64,000 nucleotides of DNA, taken from Nocardia pseudovaccinii NBRC 100343 (GTDB lineage: Bacteria; Actinomycetota; Actinomycetes; Mycobacteriales; Mycobacteriaceae). The stretch covers positions 1 to 64,000 of the forward strand of contig NZ_BDBY01000183.1 of assembly GCF_001613225.1 (NCBI RefSeq). Reading direction: 5' to 3'. This document shows positions 17,232 to 26,273 of this stretch, one piece after another (position 1 is the stretch's first letter; each line of letters starts with the position of its first letter). The position numbers and the translations under genes were made by a program. The notes under the pieces were generated by a model. It was not told the DNA's origin. It saw only the letters and a list, made by a program, of their open reading frames with translations, and searched no databases.

Positions 17232-18605
17232 CTAGTCGAGATAGTCGCGCAGGACCTGCGAGCGGCTCGGGTGGCGCAGCTTGCTCATGGTCTTCGACTC
17301 GATCTGCCGGATGCGCTCACGGGTGACCCCGTAGACCTGGCCGATCTCGTCGAGGGTGCGCGGCTGGCCGTCGGTCAGGCCGAAGCGCAGCCGAACCACG
17401 CCTGCCTCGCGCTCGGACAGCGTCTCCAGCACCGACTGCAGCTGATCCTGCAGCAGGGTGAAGCTCACCGCGTCCACCGCGACGACGGCCTCAGAGTCCT
17501 CGATGAAGTCGCCGAGTTGGCTGTCGCCCTCGTCGCCGATGGTCTGGTCCAGCGAGATGGGCTCACGCGCGTACTGCTGGATCTCGAGGACCTTCTCCGG
17601 CGTGATGTCCATTTCCTTGGCCAACTCCTCCGGGGTGGGCTCGCGGCCCAGATCCTGGAGCAGCTCGCGCTGGATGCGGCCGAGCTTGTTGATGACCTCG
17701 ACCATATGCACCGGGATGCGGATGGTGCGGGCCTGATCGGCCATGGCGCGGGTGATGGCCTGCCGGATCCACCAGGTGGCGTACGTGGAGAACTTGTAGC
17801 CCTTGGTGTAGTCGAACTTCTCCACCGCGCGGATCAGCCCCAGGTTGCCCTCCTGGATCAGGTCCAGGAATGCCATGCCGCGGCCGGTGTAGCGCTTGGC
17901 AAGCGAGACCACCAGACGCAGGTTGGCTTCCAGCAGATGGTTCTTGGCGCGGTTGCCGTCGCGAACGATCCAGGTGTAGTCGCGGCGCATCGCGACCGGC
18001 AGCTTCTCGCCCTGCTCGGCGAATTCGCGCACCTTCTCCGCCGCGTAGAGACCGGCCTCGATCCGCTTGGCGAGTTCGACCTCCTCCTCGGCGTTGAGCA
18101 GCGCGACCTTGCCGATCTGCTTGAGGTAGGCGCGCACCGAGTCGGCCGATGCGGTGAGTTCGGCATCCTTGCGGGCCTGACGCAGCGCCTCGGATTCCTC
18201 CTCGTCCCAGACGAAGTCGCCGGAGGCCTTGTCCGCGGCGGACGGTTCTTCGGCCTCGCCCTCCTCGACTTCCTCGGCGACGTCCTCGACCAGTTCCTCG
18301 GCCTCGTCGGCGAGATCGTCCTCGGAGACCTCGAGATCGCCGAGATCCTCGATGTCGAGATCCTCGGCCTCGAGGTTCTCGTCGCCGCCGGGTTCGCCGT
18401 CGGGTCCGGCCTTCTTCGGTCCGGCCTTCTTGGCCGGGCCCTTCGTCGCCTTCGCGGCGGCGGCCTTCTTGGCCGGAGCCTTCTTGGCAGCGGCCTTCTT
18501 GGCCGGGGCCTTCTTCGCGGCAGCCTTGCGGACCGGCCGTGCTTCGGTTACATCTGCGGAGTCGGCATCGGCCGATTCGGCGGTCTGACGAGTCGTGGCT
18601 ACCAC
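17232..18605 (-). CDS. sigA: Principal RNA polymerase sigma factor SigA (RpoD)
   Basis: 457 residues, the essential group 1 sigma factor that directs RNA polymerase to housekeeping promoters. It has the sigma 1.2 region ([20 protein letters not shown], about 157-176), sigma 2 with [20 protein letters not shown] and [20 protein letters not shown] (-10 recognition), sigma 3, and sigma 4 with the [23 protein letters not shown] near the C-terminus. The N-terminal extension is two-part: a Lys/Ala/Pro repeat tail (about 26-66, units of KKAPAKKAA) and a strongly acidic stretch (75-130). Mycobacterial SigA has a similar tail. Monocistronic, ending at a strong terminator. Confidence 0.98.
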   Translation of the reverse strand: MVATTRQTAESADADSADVTEARPVRKAAAKKAPAKKAAAKKAPAKKAAAAKATKGPAKKAGPKKAGPDGEPGGDENLEAEDLDIEDLGDLEVSEDDLADEAEELVEDVAEEVEEGEAEEPSAADKASGDFVWDEEESEALRQARKDAELTASADSVRAYLKQIGKVALLNAEEEVELAKRIEAGLYAAEKVREFAEQGEKLPVAMRRDYTWIVRDGNRAKNHLLEANLRLVVSLAKRYTGRGMAFLDLIQEGNLGLIRAVEKFDYTKGYKFSTYATWWIRQAITRAMADQARTIRIPVHMVEVINKLGRIQRELLQDLGREPTPEELAKEMDITPEKVLEIQQYAREPISLDQTIGDEGDSQLGDFIEDSEAVVAVDAVSFTLLQDQLQSVLETLSEREAGVVRLRFGLTDGQPRTLDEIGQVYGVTRERIRQIESKTMSKLRHPSRSQVLRDYLD

Positions 18606-18801
18606 GTACGCCCTTTCGTGACGGTCTCGTGCGGCGTCACGCCAGAGTGGTGTTCCGGCGGAGCGGTCTGTCGGGTTTCACCGGCTGAGCGCCGGGTCTG
18701 GGGTTTCCGGCTCGCGGCCGGAGTACGTTCCATTGTAACGATCGAACCAGGGTACCTACGGCACGATCCCGGCAACGGCTAATGCCGCACCCTCCGCGCG
18801 T

Positions 18802-19560
18802 CTACGGTGCGATGCCCGCATCGATGGCCATGGCCGCCCCCACGATGCCCGCGGTGTTCTCCAGTCGGGCGGGAATCACCGGGGTTCGGTTGGTGAGCAA
18901 TGGAATCCATTGTTCGGCATCGCGACTGATGCCGCCACCTGCGACGAAGACCTTCGGCCAGAACAAATTCTCCAGGCCGCTGAGCGCAATGCTGACCTGG
19001 GCGGCCCACTGCTCGTAGGTCAGGCCGTCGCGATCCTTGATCGAGGCGGCGGCGCGGTGTTCGGTCTCCATGCCGCCGATCTCGAGATGGCCGAGTTCGG
19101 TATTGGGCACCAGCGTGCCGTGGAACAGCAGCGCCGAGCCGATGCCGGTGCCGAAGGTCAGCAGCACCACCAGACCGTCGAATTCCTTTGCCGCGCCGTA
19201 GCGATCTTCGGCCAGACCGGCCGCGTCGGCGTCGTTGAGCACGGTGACGGCGCGGCCGTCGAGTGCCGCGGAGAACAGCGCCCGCGCGTCGGTGCCGATC
19301 CATGCCTTGTCGATATTGGCGGCCGTCTGCGCGACGCCTTCCAGCACGACCGAGGGCAGCGTGATGCCGACCGGGCCGTCCCAATCGGCCTGGGCGACCA
19401 GTTCGGCGACCGCGTCGGCGACCGCCTGCGGTGTCGAGGGATGCGGTGTGAGGATCTTTATCCGCTCATGGACCAATGCTCCGGTGGCCAGATCCACCGC
19501 GGCGCCCTTGACGCCGCTGCCACCGATATCGATACCGAATGCGTGCCCCCGAGCGGACAT
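18802..19560 (-). CDS. ppgK: Polyphosphate glucokinase
   Basis: 252 residues, a ROK-type glucokinase that phosphorylates glucose using polyphosphate (and ATP). Motifs: GIDIGGSGVKGAAVDLATG (phosphate binding, about 7-25), LNDADAAGLAED (glucose binding with catalytic Asp), LLTFGTGIGSAL and ELGHLEIGG. Length and sequence match actinobacterial PpgK (Rv2702). The ATG at 19560 with GAGGGA upstream is preferred to an upstream in-frame start. Located next to sigA and divergent from suhB, as in mycobacteria. Confidence 0.95.
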   Translation of the reverse strand: MSARGHAFGIDIGGSGVKGAAVDLATGALVHERIKILTPHPSTPQAVADAVAELVAQADWDGPVGITLPSVVLEGVAQTAANIDKAWIGTDARALFSAALDGRAVTVLNDADAAGLAEDRYGAAKEFDGLVVLLTFGTGIGSALLFHGTLVPNTELGHLEIGGMETEHRAAASIKDRDGLTYEQWAAQVSIALSGLENLFWPKVFVAGGGISRDAEQWIPLLTNRTPVIPARLENTAGIVGAAMAIDAGIAP

Positions 19561-19740
19561 GACGTTCCCTCGTTCCCTGTGCTGGCCGATGTGATGAACG
19601 CGCCGCCGCACAGGAGCTCACCACCGGCTGGTCGCGGAGCATGCGGTGTTGTGCCCGACGACGGCGTTGTGTCGTGCACGACAAGAGTAATGGGCGGGCA
19701 TCGGTTCCCGTTCGCCGAGGATGTGTGATGGCATGGGGGC

Positions 19741-20646
19741 ATGCCGGAGACCACAGCGCCAGTTACCGCCCGCCCGCCCGCGACGCCATCGGCGGATGTC
19801 GCCGAATTGCGCCGGATCGCGGTCCAACTCGCCGAAACCGCGGCCGCGCATGTGCGCTCGCGCCGGCCCGAGGTATTCGGTCCGGAGGGCGCGCGCGACG
19901 GGGTCGTGCAGGCCAAGGGCCACCCCACCGATCCCGTGACGATCGTCGATACCGAGACCGAGGATCTGATCCGGCGGCTGCTCGACGAAGCGCGTCCCGG
20001 CGATCCGATCCTCGGTGAGGAGGGCGGCGGCAGCCTGGCCGGCGGTGACGGGGATACCGTGCACTGGGTGGTGGACCCGATCGACGGCACCGTGAACTTC
20101 CTGTACGGCATTCCGGGCTATGCGATTTCGGTGGCCGCGATGCGCGACGGACAACCCGTCGCCGGGGCGGTGGTCGATGTCGCGCGGGCGGCCACCTACA
20201 GCGCCGGACTGCGGATGGGAGCCACGAAGGTGACCGGTGACGGCGCCGTGGAACACCTGCGCTGCACGCCGGTGCGATCGGCGGCGATGGCTTTGGTGGC
20301 CACCGGATTCGCGTACGGCAAACACCGCAGGGCCAGGCAGGCGGAGCTGATCGCGCAGATCCTGCCGGAGATCCGCGATATCCGCCGCCTCGGCGCGGCG
20401 GCACTGGATCTGTGCTTCGTCGCCGAGGGCCGCGTCGACGCGTACTACGAACACGGACTCAACGCGTGGGACTGGGCGGCGGGTGCTTTGATCGCCGCGG
20501 AGGCGGGTGCGGCGCTGCGCTTGCCCGCGGCGACCAGCCCGGGTGCGGCAGGTGAGCTGGTCGTTGCCGCCGCACCGGGCGTCGCGAACGAGTTGACCGA
20601 ACTGTTCGAGCGTGTCGGCGCGACCACCGCGATCCCGGACGCCTGA
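19741..20646 (+). CDS. suhB: Inositol-1-monophosphatase family protein SuhB
   Basis: 301 residues of the Mg2+-dependent, Li+-sensitive inositol monophosphatase family. Metal-binding motifs: GEEGGG near 96-101, DPIDGTVNFLYG (motif A, about 115-126) and WDWAAGALIAAEAGA (motif B, near 241-255). In mycobacteria SuhB is one of several IMPases that supply myo-inositol for phosphatidylinositol, mannosides and mycothiol. ATG start at 19741; the roughly 35 residues before the fold are low complexity. Followed at once by a 16-bp-stem terminator. Confidence 0.93.
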   Translation: MPETTAPVTARPPATPSADVAELRRIAVQLAETAAAHVRSRRPEVFGPEGARDGVVQAKGHPTDPVTIVDTETEDLIRRLLDEARPGDPILGEEGGGSLAGGDGDTVHWVVDPIDGTVNFLYGIPGYAISVAAMRDGQPVAGAVVDVARAATYSAGLRMGATKVTGDGAVEHLRCTPVRSAAMALVATGFAYGKHRRARQAELIAQILPEIRDIRRLGAAALDLCFVAEGRVDAYYEHGLNAWDWAAGALIAAEAGAALRLPAATSPGAAGELVVAAAPGVANELTELFERVGATTAIPDA

Positions 20647-20652
20647 AAACGG

Positions 20653-20689
20653 ATCGCCCCGGTCTGCCGAAGCGGCAGACCGGGGCGAT
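20653..20689. terminator. Bidirectional terminator between suhB and cei
   Basis: ATCGCCCCGGTCTGCC (20653-20668) and GGCAGACCGGGGCGAT (20674-20689) form a perfect 16-bp stem with loop GAAGC, in the 63-bp gap between two convergent genes. GAAAAC and flanking A/T give little U-tract. Position and symmetry fit a bidirectional terminator. Confidence 0.85.
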
Positions 20690-20709
20690 GAAGGTCGGTT
20701 CAGGAAAGG

Positions 20710-21396
20710 TCAGCAGCGTGCCGTGCGCGCCGCGGACAGCAGTTTGGGATCGATGGACGTCGATCCGCCCGGTGCCGGATTCTTCAGCGATTTCAGCACT
20801 TCCTCGGCGTCGGGGCTCGGCCGCAGCGATTCGCCGAATACCGAACCGAGCACCAGGTCCACGGTGTCGTCGTTGCGCTGATCCTCGATCAGCTCGGCGC
20901 ACGGCGCGACCAACTGGACCGAGGCGGCGGCCGGTCGGCCGTTCACGCCGAAGCGGATCTGGCCGGTGCAGTTCAGGTCGCCGTTGACATAAACCGGATC
21001 GTTACCGAATTGCTGTCCCGGCGCGCTCGCGAAGCCCAGATCGCCGAGCGCCGAGGCGATGTGCGAGGCCTGACCGCTCTTGTTGTTCGCGTTCAGCACG
21101 CGGACCTTCGACGAGGCCAGTGCCGCCGGTTCGACGTCGGTCAGCCGCGATTGCCCCACCCGCTGACCCATCGGGGCCGGTTGGGGCGATTTCGCGTCGG
21201 TGGCCGGGCTCGGCGAATTGCACGCCATCGCGGTTCCGCTGCTGTCCTCGGTGGTCAGGGCCTTGATCCACACCACGGTGCAGATCAGGAGTAGGACGCC
21301 GACCAGGATCAACCATGGCTGGTTGCGTCGCCGGAGGAAGGGTTGACCCGTTCGATCCGTTGCGCTGCCTTCGGTGATGAGTGAAACCACGTGCAT
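20710..21396 (-). CDS. cei: Cell envelope integrity protein Cei (LytR_C domain)
   Basis: 228 residues: a short basic cytoplasmic N-terminus, one membrane anchor (about 30-47, PWLILVGVLLLICTVVWI) and an extracytoplasmic LytR C-terminal domain (about 95-190, VRVLNANNKSGQASHIASAL then LGFASAPG). Four Cys lie outside (in AMACN, LNCTG, APCAEL and the C-terminal ARC), probably disulfide-bonded. It matches Rv2700, named cei because its loss weakens the mycobacterial envelope. Position after suhB matches M. tuberculosis. Confidence 0.9.
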   Translation of the reverse strand: MHVVSLITEGSATDRTGQPFLRRRNQPWLILVGVLLLICTVVWIKALTTEDSSGTAMACNSPSPATDAKSPQPAPMGQRVGQSRLTDVEPAALASSKVRVLNANNKSGQASHIASALGDLGFASAPGQQFGNDPVYVNGDLNCTGQIRFGVNGRPAAASVQLVAPCAELIEDQRNDDTVDLVLGSVFGESLRPSPDAEEVLKSLKNPAPGGSTSIDPKLLSAARTARC

Positions 21397-21763
21397 ACTC
21401 TACGAAAATGTGTCCGCGCCAGTGCGTAAGGTCTCGGCGAGTTCACGGTTGGTGTCGATTACCCCTCAGTTTCGAATCGTCTGTGTTTTGATTGCGACTT
21501 TTGCCGTGGCGTCCGCTATTGTCTGGCGGCCCAGATCGAAACATCGCAGCCCAAAACGGTGGTCGGTCGCGGGAACAAGAAGGGCATGTCCTGCGTTTAC
21601 CGAGCGCTATCAAAGGTGGGTCCGCATGATCCGCGCTGATAGGGGACCGGTGTACGTGTGACGTGCACCACCGGCGGGGCGGAGCTGGTCATTCCGATTC
21701 CGAGGGAATCGGTGTGAGTGGCCCGGTCCGGGATATACGGAGTAAGGACGAGGGGAAGACGAC
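21397..21763. other. Regulatory gap between divergent cei and DUF4193 genes
   Basis: 367 bp with no supported gene. It should contain promoters for both divergent genes. AT-richer stretches occur around 21470-21530, with hexamers such as TATTGT in CGCTATTGTCTGG that could be a -10. A small inverted repeat, ATTCCGATTCCGAGGGAAT, begins near 21692. Nothing more specific can be supported. Confidence 0.35.
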
Positions 21764-22066
21764 ATGGCAACTGACTATGACGCACCGAGGCGCACTGAAT
21801 CCGACGAAGTGTCGGAAGATTCGCTGGAGGAGCTGAAGGCTCGTCGCAACGAGGCACAGTCCGCCGTCGTGGATATCGACGAATCCGATACCGCGGAGTC
21901 GTTCGAGCTTCCCGGCGCGGACTTGTCCGAGGAAGTCCTGACAGTTCGGGTGATCCCGAAGCAGGCCGACGAGTTCACCTGTTCCAGCTGTTTCCTGGTC
22001 CATCACCGGAGCAGGCTGGCCAGTGAGAGTGGCGGTCAGCTGATCTGCATGGACTGTGCAGCCTGA
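21764..22066 (+). CDS. DUF4193 zinc-ribbon protein
   Basis: 100 residues: an acidic N-terminal two-thirds and a C-terminal zinc ribbon with CSSC (C73, C76) and CMDC (C95, C98). This is the DUF4193 family, conserved across actinobacteria (M. tuberculosis Rv2699c, between cei and the DUF3093 gene, as here). Family members are small, abundant and reported essential in mycobacteria, but the molecular role is not known to me. ATG with GAGGGGA upstream. Confidence 0.92.
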   Translation: MATDYDAPRRTESDEVSEDSLEELKARRNEAQSAVVDIDESDTAESFELPGADLSEEVLTVRVIPKQADEFTCSSCFLVHHRSRLASESGGQLICMDCAA

Positions 22067-22100
22067 TCTCCGGCGCGAGATCTGATCTCCAGCCGAGATC
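22065..22100. terminator. Twin hairpins between convergent DUF4193 and DUF3093 genes
   Basis: Two tandem hairpins: GATCTC-CGGCGC-GAGATC (22065-22082) and GATCTC-CAGCC-GAGATC (22084-22100). They begin within the DUF4193 stop codon and end before the convergent gene. The repeated 6-bp arms make it a likely bidirectional terminator or processing site; the stems are short, so efficiency is uncertain. Confidence 0.5.
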
Positions 22101-22131
22101 AACGGTCAGCCCGCGCTCGGCACGCCCGGCC

Positions 22132-22638
22132 TCAGCCAGGTATGCCAAGCGCGGCCAAGACCCGGTCCGGCCGTCGCGTACTGATCAACCAGTACGGCGT
22201 CGGATCGTCCGGGTCGTCGAGTACAAGTAGCACCATCGGCCCCACCCATGGCCGATGTTGGACATAGGCGGCGGGGTCGAGCTGGCGGCCCAGCGCCGCA
22301 CTCTTGGCGGTGGGGGCCACCGTGGCCGATCTGGCCACGAAGTTCACCGGCAGATGCGCGCGATCGGCGCGGAGTTCGCGGATGCCGGAACCGTCCTGGG
22401 CGACCTCCACCCGATGACGGCTCAGCCACAACAGCACCCACACCGGTACCGGAAACAGCAACGCGTAGGGCAACCAGGCGCGCAGACCCGGTGCGCCCAT
22501 ATGGATTTCGGCGGCCAGCAACCCGGCGATGGCGAACGCGATCGGCCACCACCACAGCGGCACCCACAGGCGCTCGCGGTAGGGCTCGAAGCTTCGCTGT
22601 TGTTCGTCCATAGTCACTGGGTTGGGCTGGTCCGACAC
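22132..22638 (-). CDS. DUF3093 membrane protein
   Basis: 168 residues. After a roughly 25-residue N-terminus come two membrane helices (about 26-44 and 54-72: WVPLWWWPIAFAIAGLLAA and LPYALLFPVPVWVLLWL), then a cytoplasmic domain of about 95 residues with GIRELRADRAHLPVNFV and PYWLISTRRPDRV. It matches DUF3093 (Rv2698), always next to dut in this group. It is divergent from dut. The role is unknown. Confidence 0.88.
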   Translation of the reverse strand: MSDQPNPVTMDEQQRSFEPYRERLWVPLWWWPIAFAIAGLLAAEIHMGAPGLRAWLPYALLFPVPVWVLLWLSRHRVEVAQDGSGIRELRADRAHLPVNFVARSATVAPTAKSAALGRQLDPAAYVQHRPWVGPMVLLVLDDPDDPTPYWLISTRRPDRVLAALGIPG

Positions 22639-22684
22639 GACTCAACACTAATTCACTGAGGTCGAGGGCGTACGCGTAGGCTCG

Positions 22685-23188
22685 GTGAACGTGAGCGCCC
22701 TTTCACCCATACCCTTGCTGCGGCTTGATCCCGGCATCCCCGTGCCAACGCGTGCCCACCACGGAGACGCGGGCGTGGACCTGTGCACTACAGAGGACGT
22801 CATCATCGAACCGGGGGAGCGCGTGCTGGTCGGCACCGGTGTCGCGGTCGCACTGCCGGTCGGCACGGTCGGCCTGATCCATCCCAGGTCCGGACTCGCC
22901 GCGAAAACCGGTCTGTCCGTGGTGAATACGCCGGGCACCGTCGATGCGGGCTATCGGGGCGAAATCAAGGTGTGCCTGATCAATCACGATCCGCGCACCC
23001 CGATCGAATTACGTCGCGGCGATCGGATCGCGCAGTTGCTGGTGCAGCGGGTGGAACTGGTCGATTTCGTGGAGGTCGACGTACTCGACGACACCACGCG
23101 GGGTGCGGGCGGTTACGGGTCGAGCGGTGGCCACGCCAGTCTGGCCGCGTCGGCCGACGCGGCGGCCACTCTCGGCAAGGAGGCATGA
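22685..23188 (+). CDS. dut: Deoxyuridine 5'-triphosphate nucleotidohydrolase (dUTPase)
   Basis: 167 residues of the trimeric dUTPase family, which hydrolyses dUTP to dUMP and PPi, keeping uracil out of DNA and supplying dTMP synthesis. All five motifs are visible: HGDAGVDL (1), PRSGLA (2), [16 protein letters not shown] (3), RGDRIAQLL (4) and [15 protein letters not shown] (5, the flexible P-loop-like tail). GTG start at 22685. The stop is followed within 6 bp by the DUF3710 gene, which is probably cotranscribed, as in mycobacteria. Confidence 0.97.
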   Translation: MNVSALSPIPLLRLDPGIPVPTRAHHGDAGVDLCTTEDVIIEPGERVLVGTGVAVALPVGTVGLIHPRSGLAAKTGLSVVNTPGTVDAGYRGEIKVCLINHDPRTPIELRRGDRIAQLLVQRVELVDFVEVDVLDDTTRGAGGYGSSGGHASLAASADAAATLGKEA

Positions 23189-23193
23189 CCGGC

Positions 23194-24171
23194 ATGTTCG
23201 GGAAGAGACGCAAGTCCGGCGGACGTGATGAATACGCCGAGGACCGATACGACGACTACGTCGACGAATACGGCGAGTACGCCGCCTACGGCGACGCGGG
23301 TTACGACGATGAGCCGATCACCGACGAGAACCCCATCATCGATCCGATCACCGACGAGAATCCGATCGTCCCAGCCGCTTACGTCGCCGCGCACTACGAC
23401 GACGAACCCGAGTACGACGAATCCGAGTACGACGAGCACGACTACGACGACGATGACGATGTCGTGGACATGCCCAAATCCGGCCCGTACGACTACGACG
23501 AGGTGGCCGAGCTGCTGGACAACGTGTCCGATCAGCGCCTCGATCTGGGTTCGGTGATCCTGCCGGTGCCGCCGGGCGGCCAATTACAGGTCGAGATGAC
23601 CCCGGACGGCACGCCGCAGGCGGTGCACCTGGCGACCGAACACGGTCGGATCACTGTCGCGGCCTATGCCGCGCCCAAGTCGGCGGGCCAATGGCGTTCG
23701 GTGGCAGCGGATCTGGCCGAATCGCTACGCAAGGACGGCGCCAGGGTCGCGGTGGAGACCGGACCGTGGGGCCGGGAACTGCTCGCCATCACCGAGGGCG
23801 CGGACCTGCGCTTCATCGGGGTGGATGGTCCGCGATGGATGGTGCGGCTGGTGGCGGCGGGGCCGCAGGGCGCCGCCGATGACGGTGGGCCGCTGGTGCG
23901 GGCCGCGCGAGCGATCTTGACCGAGACCGTGATTCGGCGCGGCGACGATCCGATGCCGGTGCGCGAGCCGCTGGCCGTCGTGCTGCCACCGGAACTGGCC
24001 GAGCAGCTGGCCGCCGCGCATCAGGCGCAGGTGGACGCACAGCAGCAGGCGGTGGCCGCACAGCAGGCCGCGGTCCAGCCCACACCCCAGCCGCTGGTCC
24101 CGCCGCGTATGCCCAATGAACCGCGACGCGGTGCGGACGGCTCCGCCATGCAGCAGCTCGGGCTGAACTAG
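23194..24171 (+). CDS. DUF3710 protein with long acidic N-terminus
   Basis: 325 residues from the ATG at 23194 (AAGGAGG ends 10 bp upstream; an ATG at 23185 overlapping the dut stop is too close to it). Residues 10-105 are unusually rich in Asp, Glu and Tyr, with near-repeats of ITDENPI and YDDEPEYDESEYD. The conserved DUF3710 domain follows (about 110-265; LPVPPGGQLQVEMTPDGTPQ, VAVETGPWGRELLAITEG), then a Gln/Ala/Pro-rich tail. The M. tuberculosis member (Rv2696c) is shorter as I remember it; the acidic region accounts for the difference. Cytosolic; function unknown. The last 4 bp overlap the convergent hydrolase gene. Confidence 0.88.
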   Translation: MFGKRRKSGGRDEYAEDRYDDYVDEYGEYAAYGDAGYDDEPITDENPIIDPITDENPIVPAAYVAAHYDDEPEYDESEYDEHDYDDDDDVVDMPKSGPYDYDEVAELLDNVSDQRLDLGSVILPVPPGGQLQVEMTPDGTPQAVHLATEHGRITVAAYAAPKSAGQWRSVAADLAESLRKDGARVAVETGPWGRELLAITEGADLRFIGVDGPRWMVRLVAAGPQGAADDGGPLVRAARAILTETVIRRGDDPMPVREPLAVVLPPELAEQLAAAHQAQVDAQQQAVAAQQAAVQPTPQPLVPPRMPNEPRRGADGSAMQQLGLN

Positions 24172-24917
24172 AACGCCGCGAGTCCCGCGTTTCCGAGAAT
24201 CGCGGGATCCGCGCCGAGTTCGTCGAGGGTGATCCGGATCAGCTCGGCGCGCGGGATCAGCTCGGCCCATTCCTCGGCGACCGACAGCGGGTGCACCGGA
24301 TCGTCGACAGCGGTGACGATGGTGACGGGCACCTCGACGGTGCCGAGTCGTTCCGCATCGGGCCACTTGTAGTCGGCGGCCTCCTGCAGCGCCTCGGGCA
24401 GCCGCGGCCACTGCGCATGCCAGGACTGGGTGAGCGCGTCGGCGAGCCAGCGCGGGCTGCTCGCGCGCATGCGTTCGATCACCGCGTCGAGCCCGTCCGC
24501 GCGCAACTGGGCCGCGGTGGCGGCAGCGCTGAGCGCGGCCGGGCACGCGGCGGTATCGGGACCGGTCCAGGCCGGTAGCGCCGCCACTACACCGGTTGCT
24601 GCCCCGGGATGTTCAGCCGCCCATTCGAGTGCGACCGCCGCGCCGAGGGAGATCCCGGTGGCCAGGACCGGCCCGTGCCCGGCGGCCTCGTCGAGCGCCG
24701 CCCGATACCCGGCAACCACTCCGCGCGGGTCGGGTTCGACGGCGATGAATTCGATTCCGCGTGCCGCACAAGCCGGTCCGAAGGCGCGGCGAGCGAAGTC
24801 GGCATCCGAACCGGTTCCCGGCAACGCCACGGCGATCGGGGCGCGGCCGCTGCGGTCCGGCGCGAAATGTGGGGAGTCGAACACCGGTCCGAGCGTAGCG
24901 GGGGGATGGTTGCCCAT
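24168..24917 (-). CDS. Alpha/beta hydrolase (Rv2695-like)
   Basis: 249 residues with an alpha/beta hydrolase fold: oxyanion-type VALPGTGSDADFARR near 31-45, nucleophile elbow GISLGAA (Ser near 98) and a late acid in TAVDDPVHPLSVAEEW, which also supplies a possible His. Substrate unknown; the family is broad (esterases, lipases, thioesterases). It sits between the DUF3710 and OB-fold genes in the same order as in M. tuberculosis, and its stop overlaps the DUF3710 stop region by 4 bp in convergent orientation. Confidence 0.85.
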   Translation of the reverse strand: MGNHPPATLGPVFDSPHFAPDRSGRAPIAVALPGTGSDADFARRAFGPACAARGIEFIAVEPDPRGVVAGYRAALDEAAGHGPVLATGISLGAAVALEWAAEHPGAATGVVAALPAWTGPDTAACPAALSAAATAAQLRADGLDAVIERMRASSPRWLADALTQSWHAQWPRLPEALQEAADYKWPDAERLGTVEVPVTIVTAVDDPVHPLSVAEEWAELIPRAELIRITLDELGADPAILGNAGLAAF

Positions 24918-25014
24918 CTACAGTGGCGGGTATACGGCCTTAAGCCGGTCGTCACCGGAACAACCATGATGGCGTGGGACCCACGTCGTCTTGCTCCACG
25001 CAGGAGAGCGTCAA

Positions 25015-25392
25015 ATGTCATCCGCCGCCTCAGGTTATTTTCGCCGTCTGAGCCGCAGACTGACCGAGGATCTCGATCAGTTGGACGCCGAGGAACTCGC
25101 CGAATCGGCCGATGCGTCGGGTGCCTGCCGGGCCTCGGACTGTCAGCGCGGTGACGAGGCGACCATGCTCGGCCGACTACGCAGTGTCGAGGCGTGTCCG
25201 AAGTCCGTCGGCGCCAGTGTTCAGGCAGAATTCTTCGACGGCACCGATGCCATCAGTCTGGTGTGGATCGGTCGCCGCCGGATTCCCGGTATCGAACCCG
25301 GACGCAAGATCCTCGTCCGCGGTCGTGTGGGTGACCGGGATGGTCGTAAGGTGATCTACAACCCCTACTACGAATTGCGTGAGAACAGCTGA
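25015..25392 (+). CDS. OB-fold nucleic-acid-binding domain protein (Rv2694c-like)
   Basis: 125 residues from the ATG at 25015 (CAGGAGAG upstream). The N-terminal 45 residues are helical and charged; from about 48 the sequence gives an OB-fold beta-barrel (MLGRLRSVEACPKSVGASVQ, ISLVWIGRRRIPGIEPGRKI, LVRGRVGDRDGRKVIYNPYY). Such proteins bind single-stranded nucleic acid, and this one lacks any catalytic domain. Two Cys pairs (CRASDC and a later Cys) are not in a clear zinc arrangement. It lies 3 bp upstream of the DUF3159 gene, so the two are cotranscribed. Confidence 0.85.
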   Translation: MSSAASGYFRRLSRRLTEDLDQLDAEELAESADASGACRASDCQRGDEATMLGRLRSVEACPKSVGASVQAEFFDGTDAISLVWIGRRRIPGIEPGRKILVRGRVGDRDGRKVIYNPYYELRENS

Positions 25393-25395
25393 CGT

Positions 25396-26124
25396 ATGCC
25401 ATCGAGCAACGAGAACGCCGCCGAGATCCACACCCGAGGTCGTGAGCCGATCGACGCGGGCCCGTCCGACGTCGTAGATCGCTCTGTAGACGCCGAAACC
25501 GAAGAGGCCGAACAAACCCTCCTCGAGCAGCTGGGCGGCTTCAGCGGCCTGATCTACTCGACGCTGCCGGTGCTGGTCTTCGTGCCCGTGAACACCTTCG
25601 CCGGGCTCACCGCGGCGATCTGGTCGGCACTCGGCGTGGCCGCCGCGATTCTGGTGTGGCGGCTGGTGCGGCGCAGCCCCATCCAGCCCGCGATCTCGGG
25701 CTTCCTCGGGGTGGGCATCTGCGCGTTCATCGCCTACCGCATGGGTGAGGCGAAAGGCTTCTTCCTGTTCGGCATCTACACCAGCCTGGTCTACGCCGGG
25801 GTGTTCCTGGTGTCGATGCTGGTGCGCTGGCCGCTGGTCGGCGTGATCTGGGGTGTGCTCAACGGCCACGGCACCGAATGGCGGTCCGACCGCCGCGTCG
25901 TGCGCCTCTACGACCTGGCGACCACCACCTGGGTGATCGTGTTCGGCGCGCGCTATCTGGTGCAGTCACAGCTCTACGACACCGATCGCACCGGCTGGCT
26001 GGCCTTCGCGCGCATCGCGATGGGGTGGCCGCTGACCGCCGTCGCGCTGGCCGTGACCGTGTGGGCGGTGCGCCGGGCCGGACATTTGCCGGTGCGCCGG
26101 GATACGGCCGCCGAAACGGCCTAG
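25396..26124 (+). CDS. DUF3159 membrane protein
   Basis: 242 residues: an acidic N-terminal 45 residues, then six hydrophobic segments (about 50-75, 78-95, 100-118, 126-148, 172-190, 205-225) and motifs SGLIYSTLPVLVFVPVNTFA and RFGARYLV-like FGARYLVQSQLY. This is DUF3159 (Rv2693c), fixed between the OB-fold gene and the TrkA genes in mycobacteria. The function is unknown; its position beside K+-uptake regulators is suggestive only. A short inverted repeat, GGAATTC-N7-GAATTCC (26124-26144), begins at its stop codon. Confidence 0.88.
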   Translation: MPSSNENAAEIHTRGREPIDAGPSDVVDRSVDAETEEAEQTLLEQLGGFSGLIYSTLPVLVFVPVNTFAGLTAAIWSALGVAAAILVWRLVRRSPIQPAISGFLGVGICAFIAYRMGEAKGFFLFGIYTSLVYAGVFLVSMLVRWPLVGVIWGVLNGHGTEWRSDRRVVRLYDLATTTWVIVFGARYLVQSQLYDTDRTGWLAFARIAMGWPLTAVALAVTVWAVRRAGHLPVRRDTAAETA

Positions 26125-26273
26125 GAATTCCCGCCCCGAATTCCGCTGGGGTGTTAACGAATCGCCGCCGGAGGTGGGGGAGTACCCACCCTGGGGTGCC
26201 TGGTTGGGCGACCGAGTTCATCAGACGATCAGTGCAAGCAAAAAAGCACGATCGGCGAGGAAGGACTCGGAAG

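Noticed and set aside
17169-18782. 537-codon open frame on the plus strand opposite sigA
   Set aside because: Same cause; the plus frame also runs through the sigA terminator and has no family match, while sigA is complete on the minus strand.
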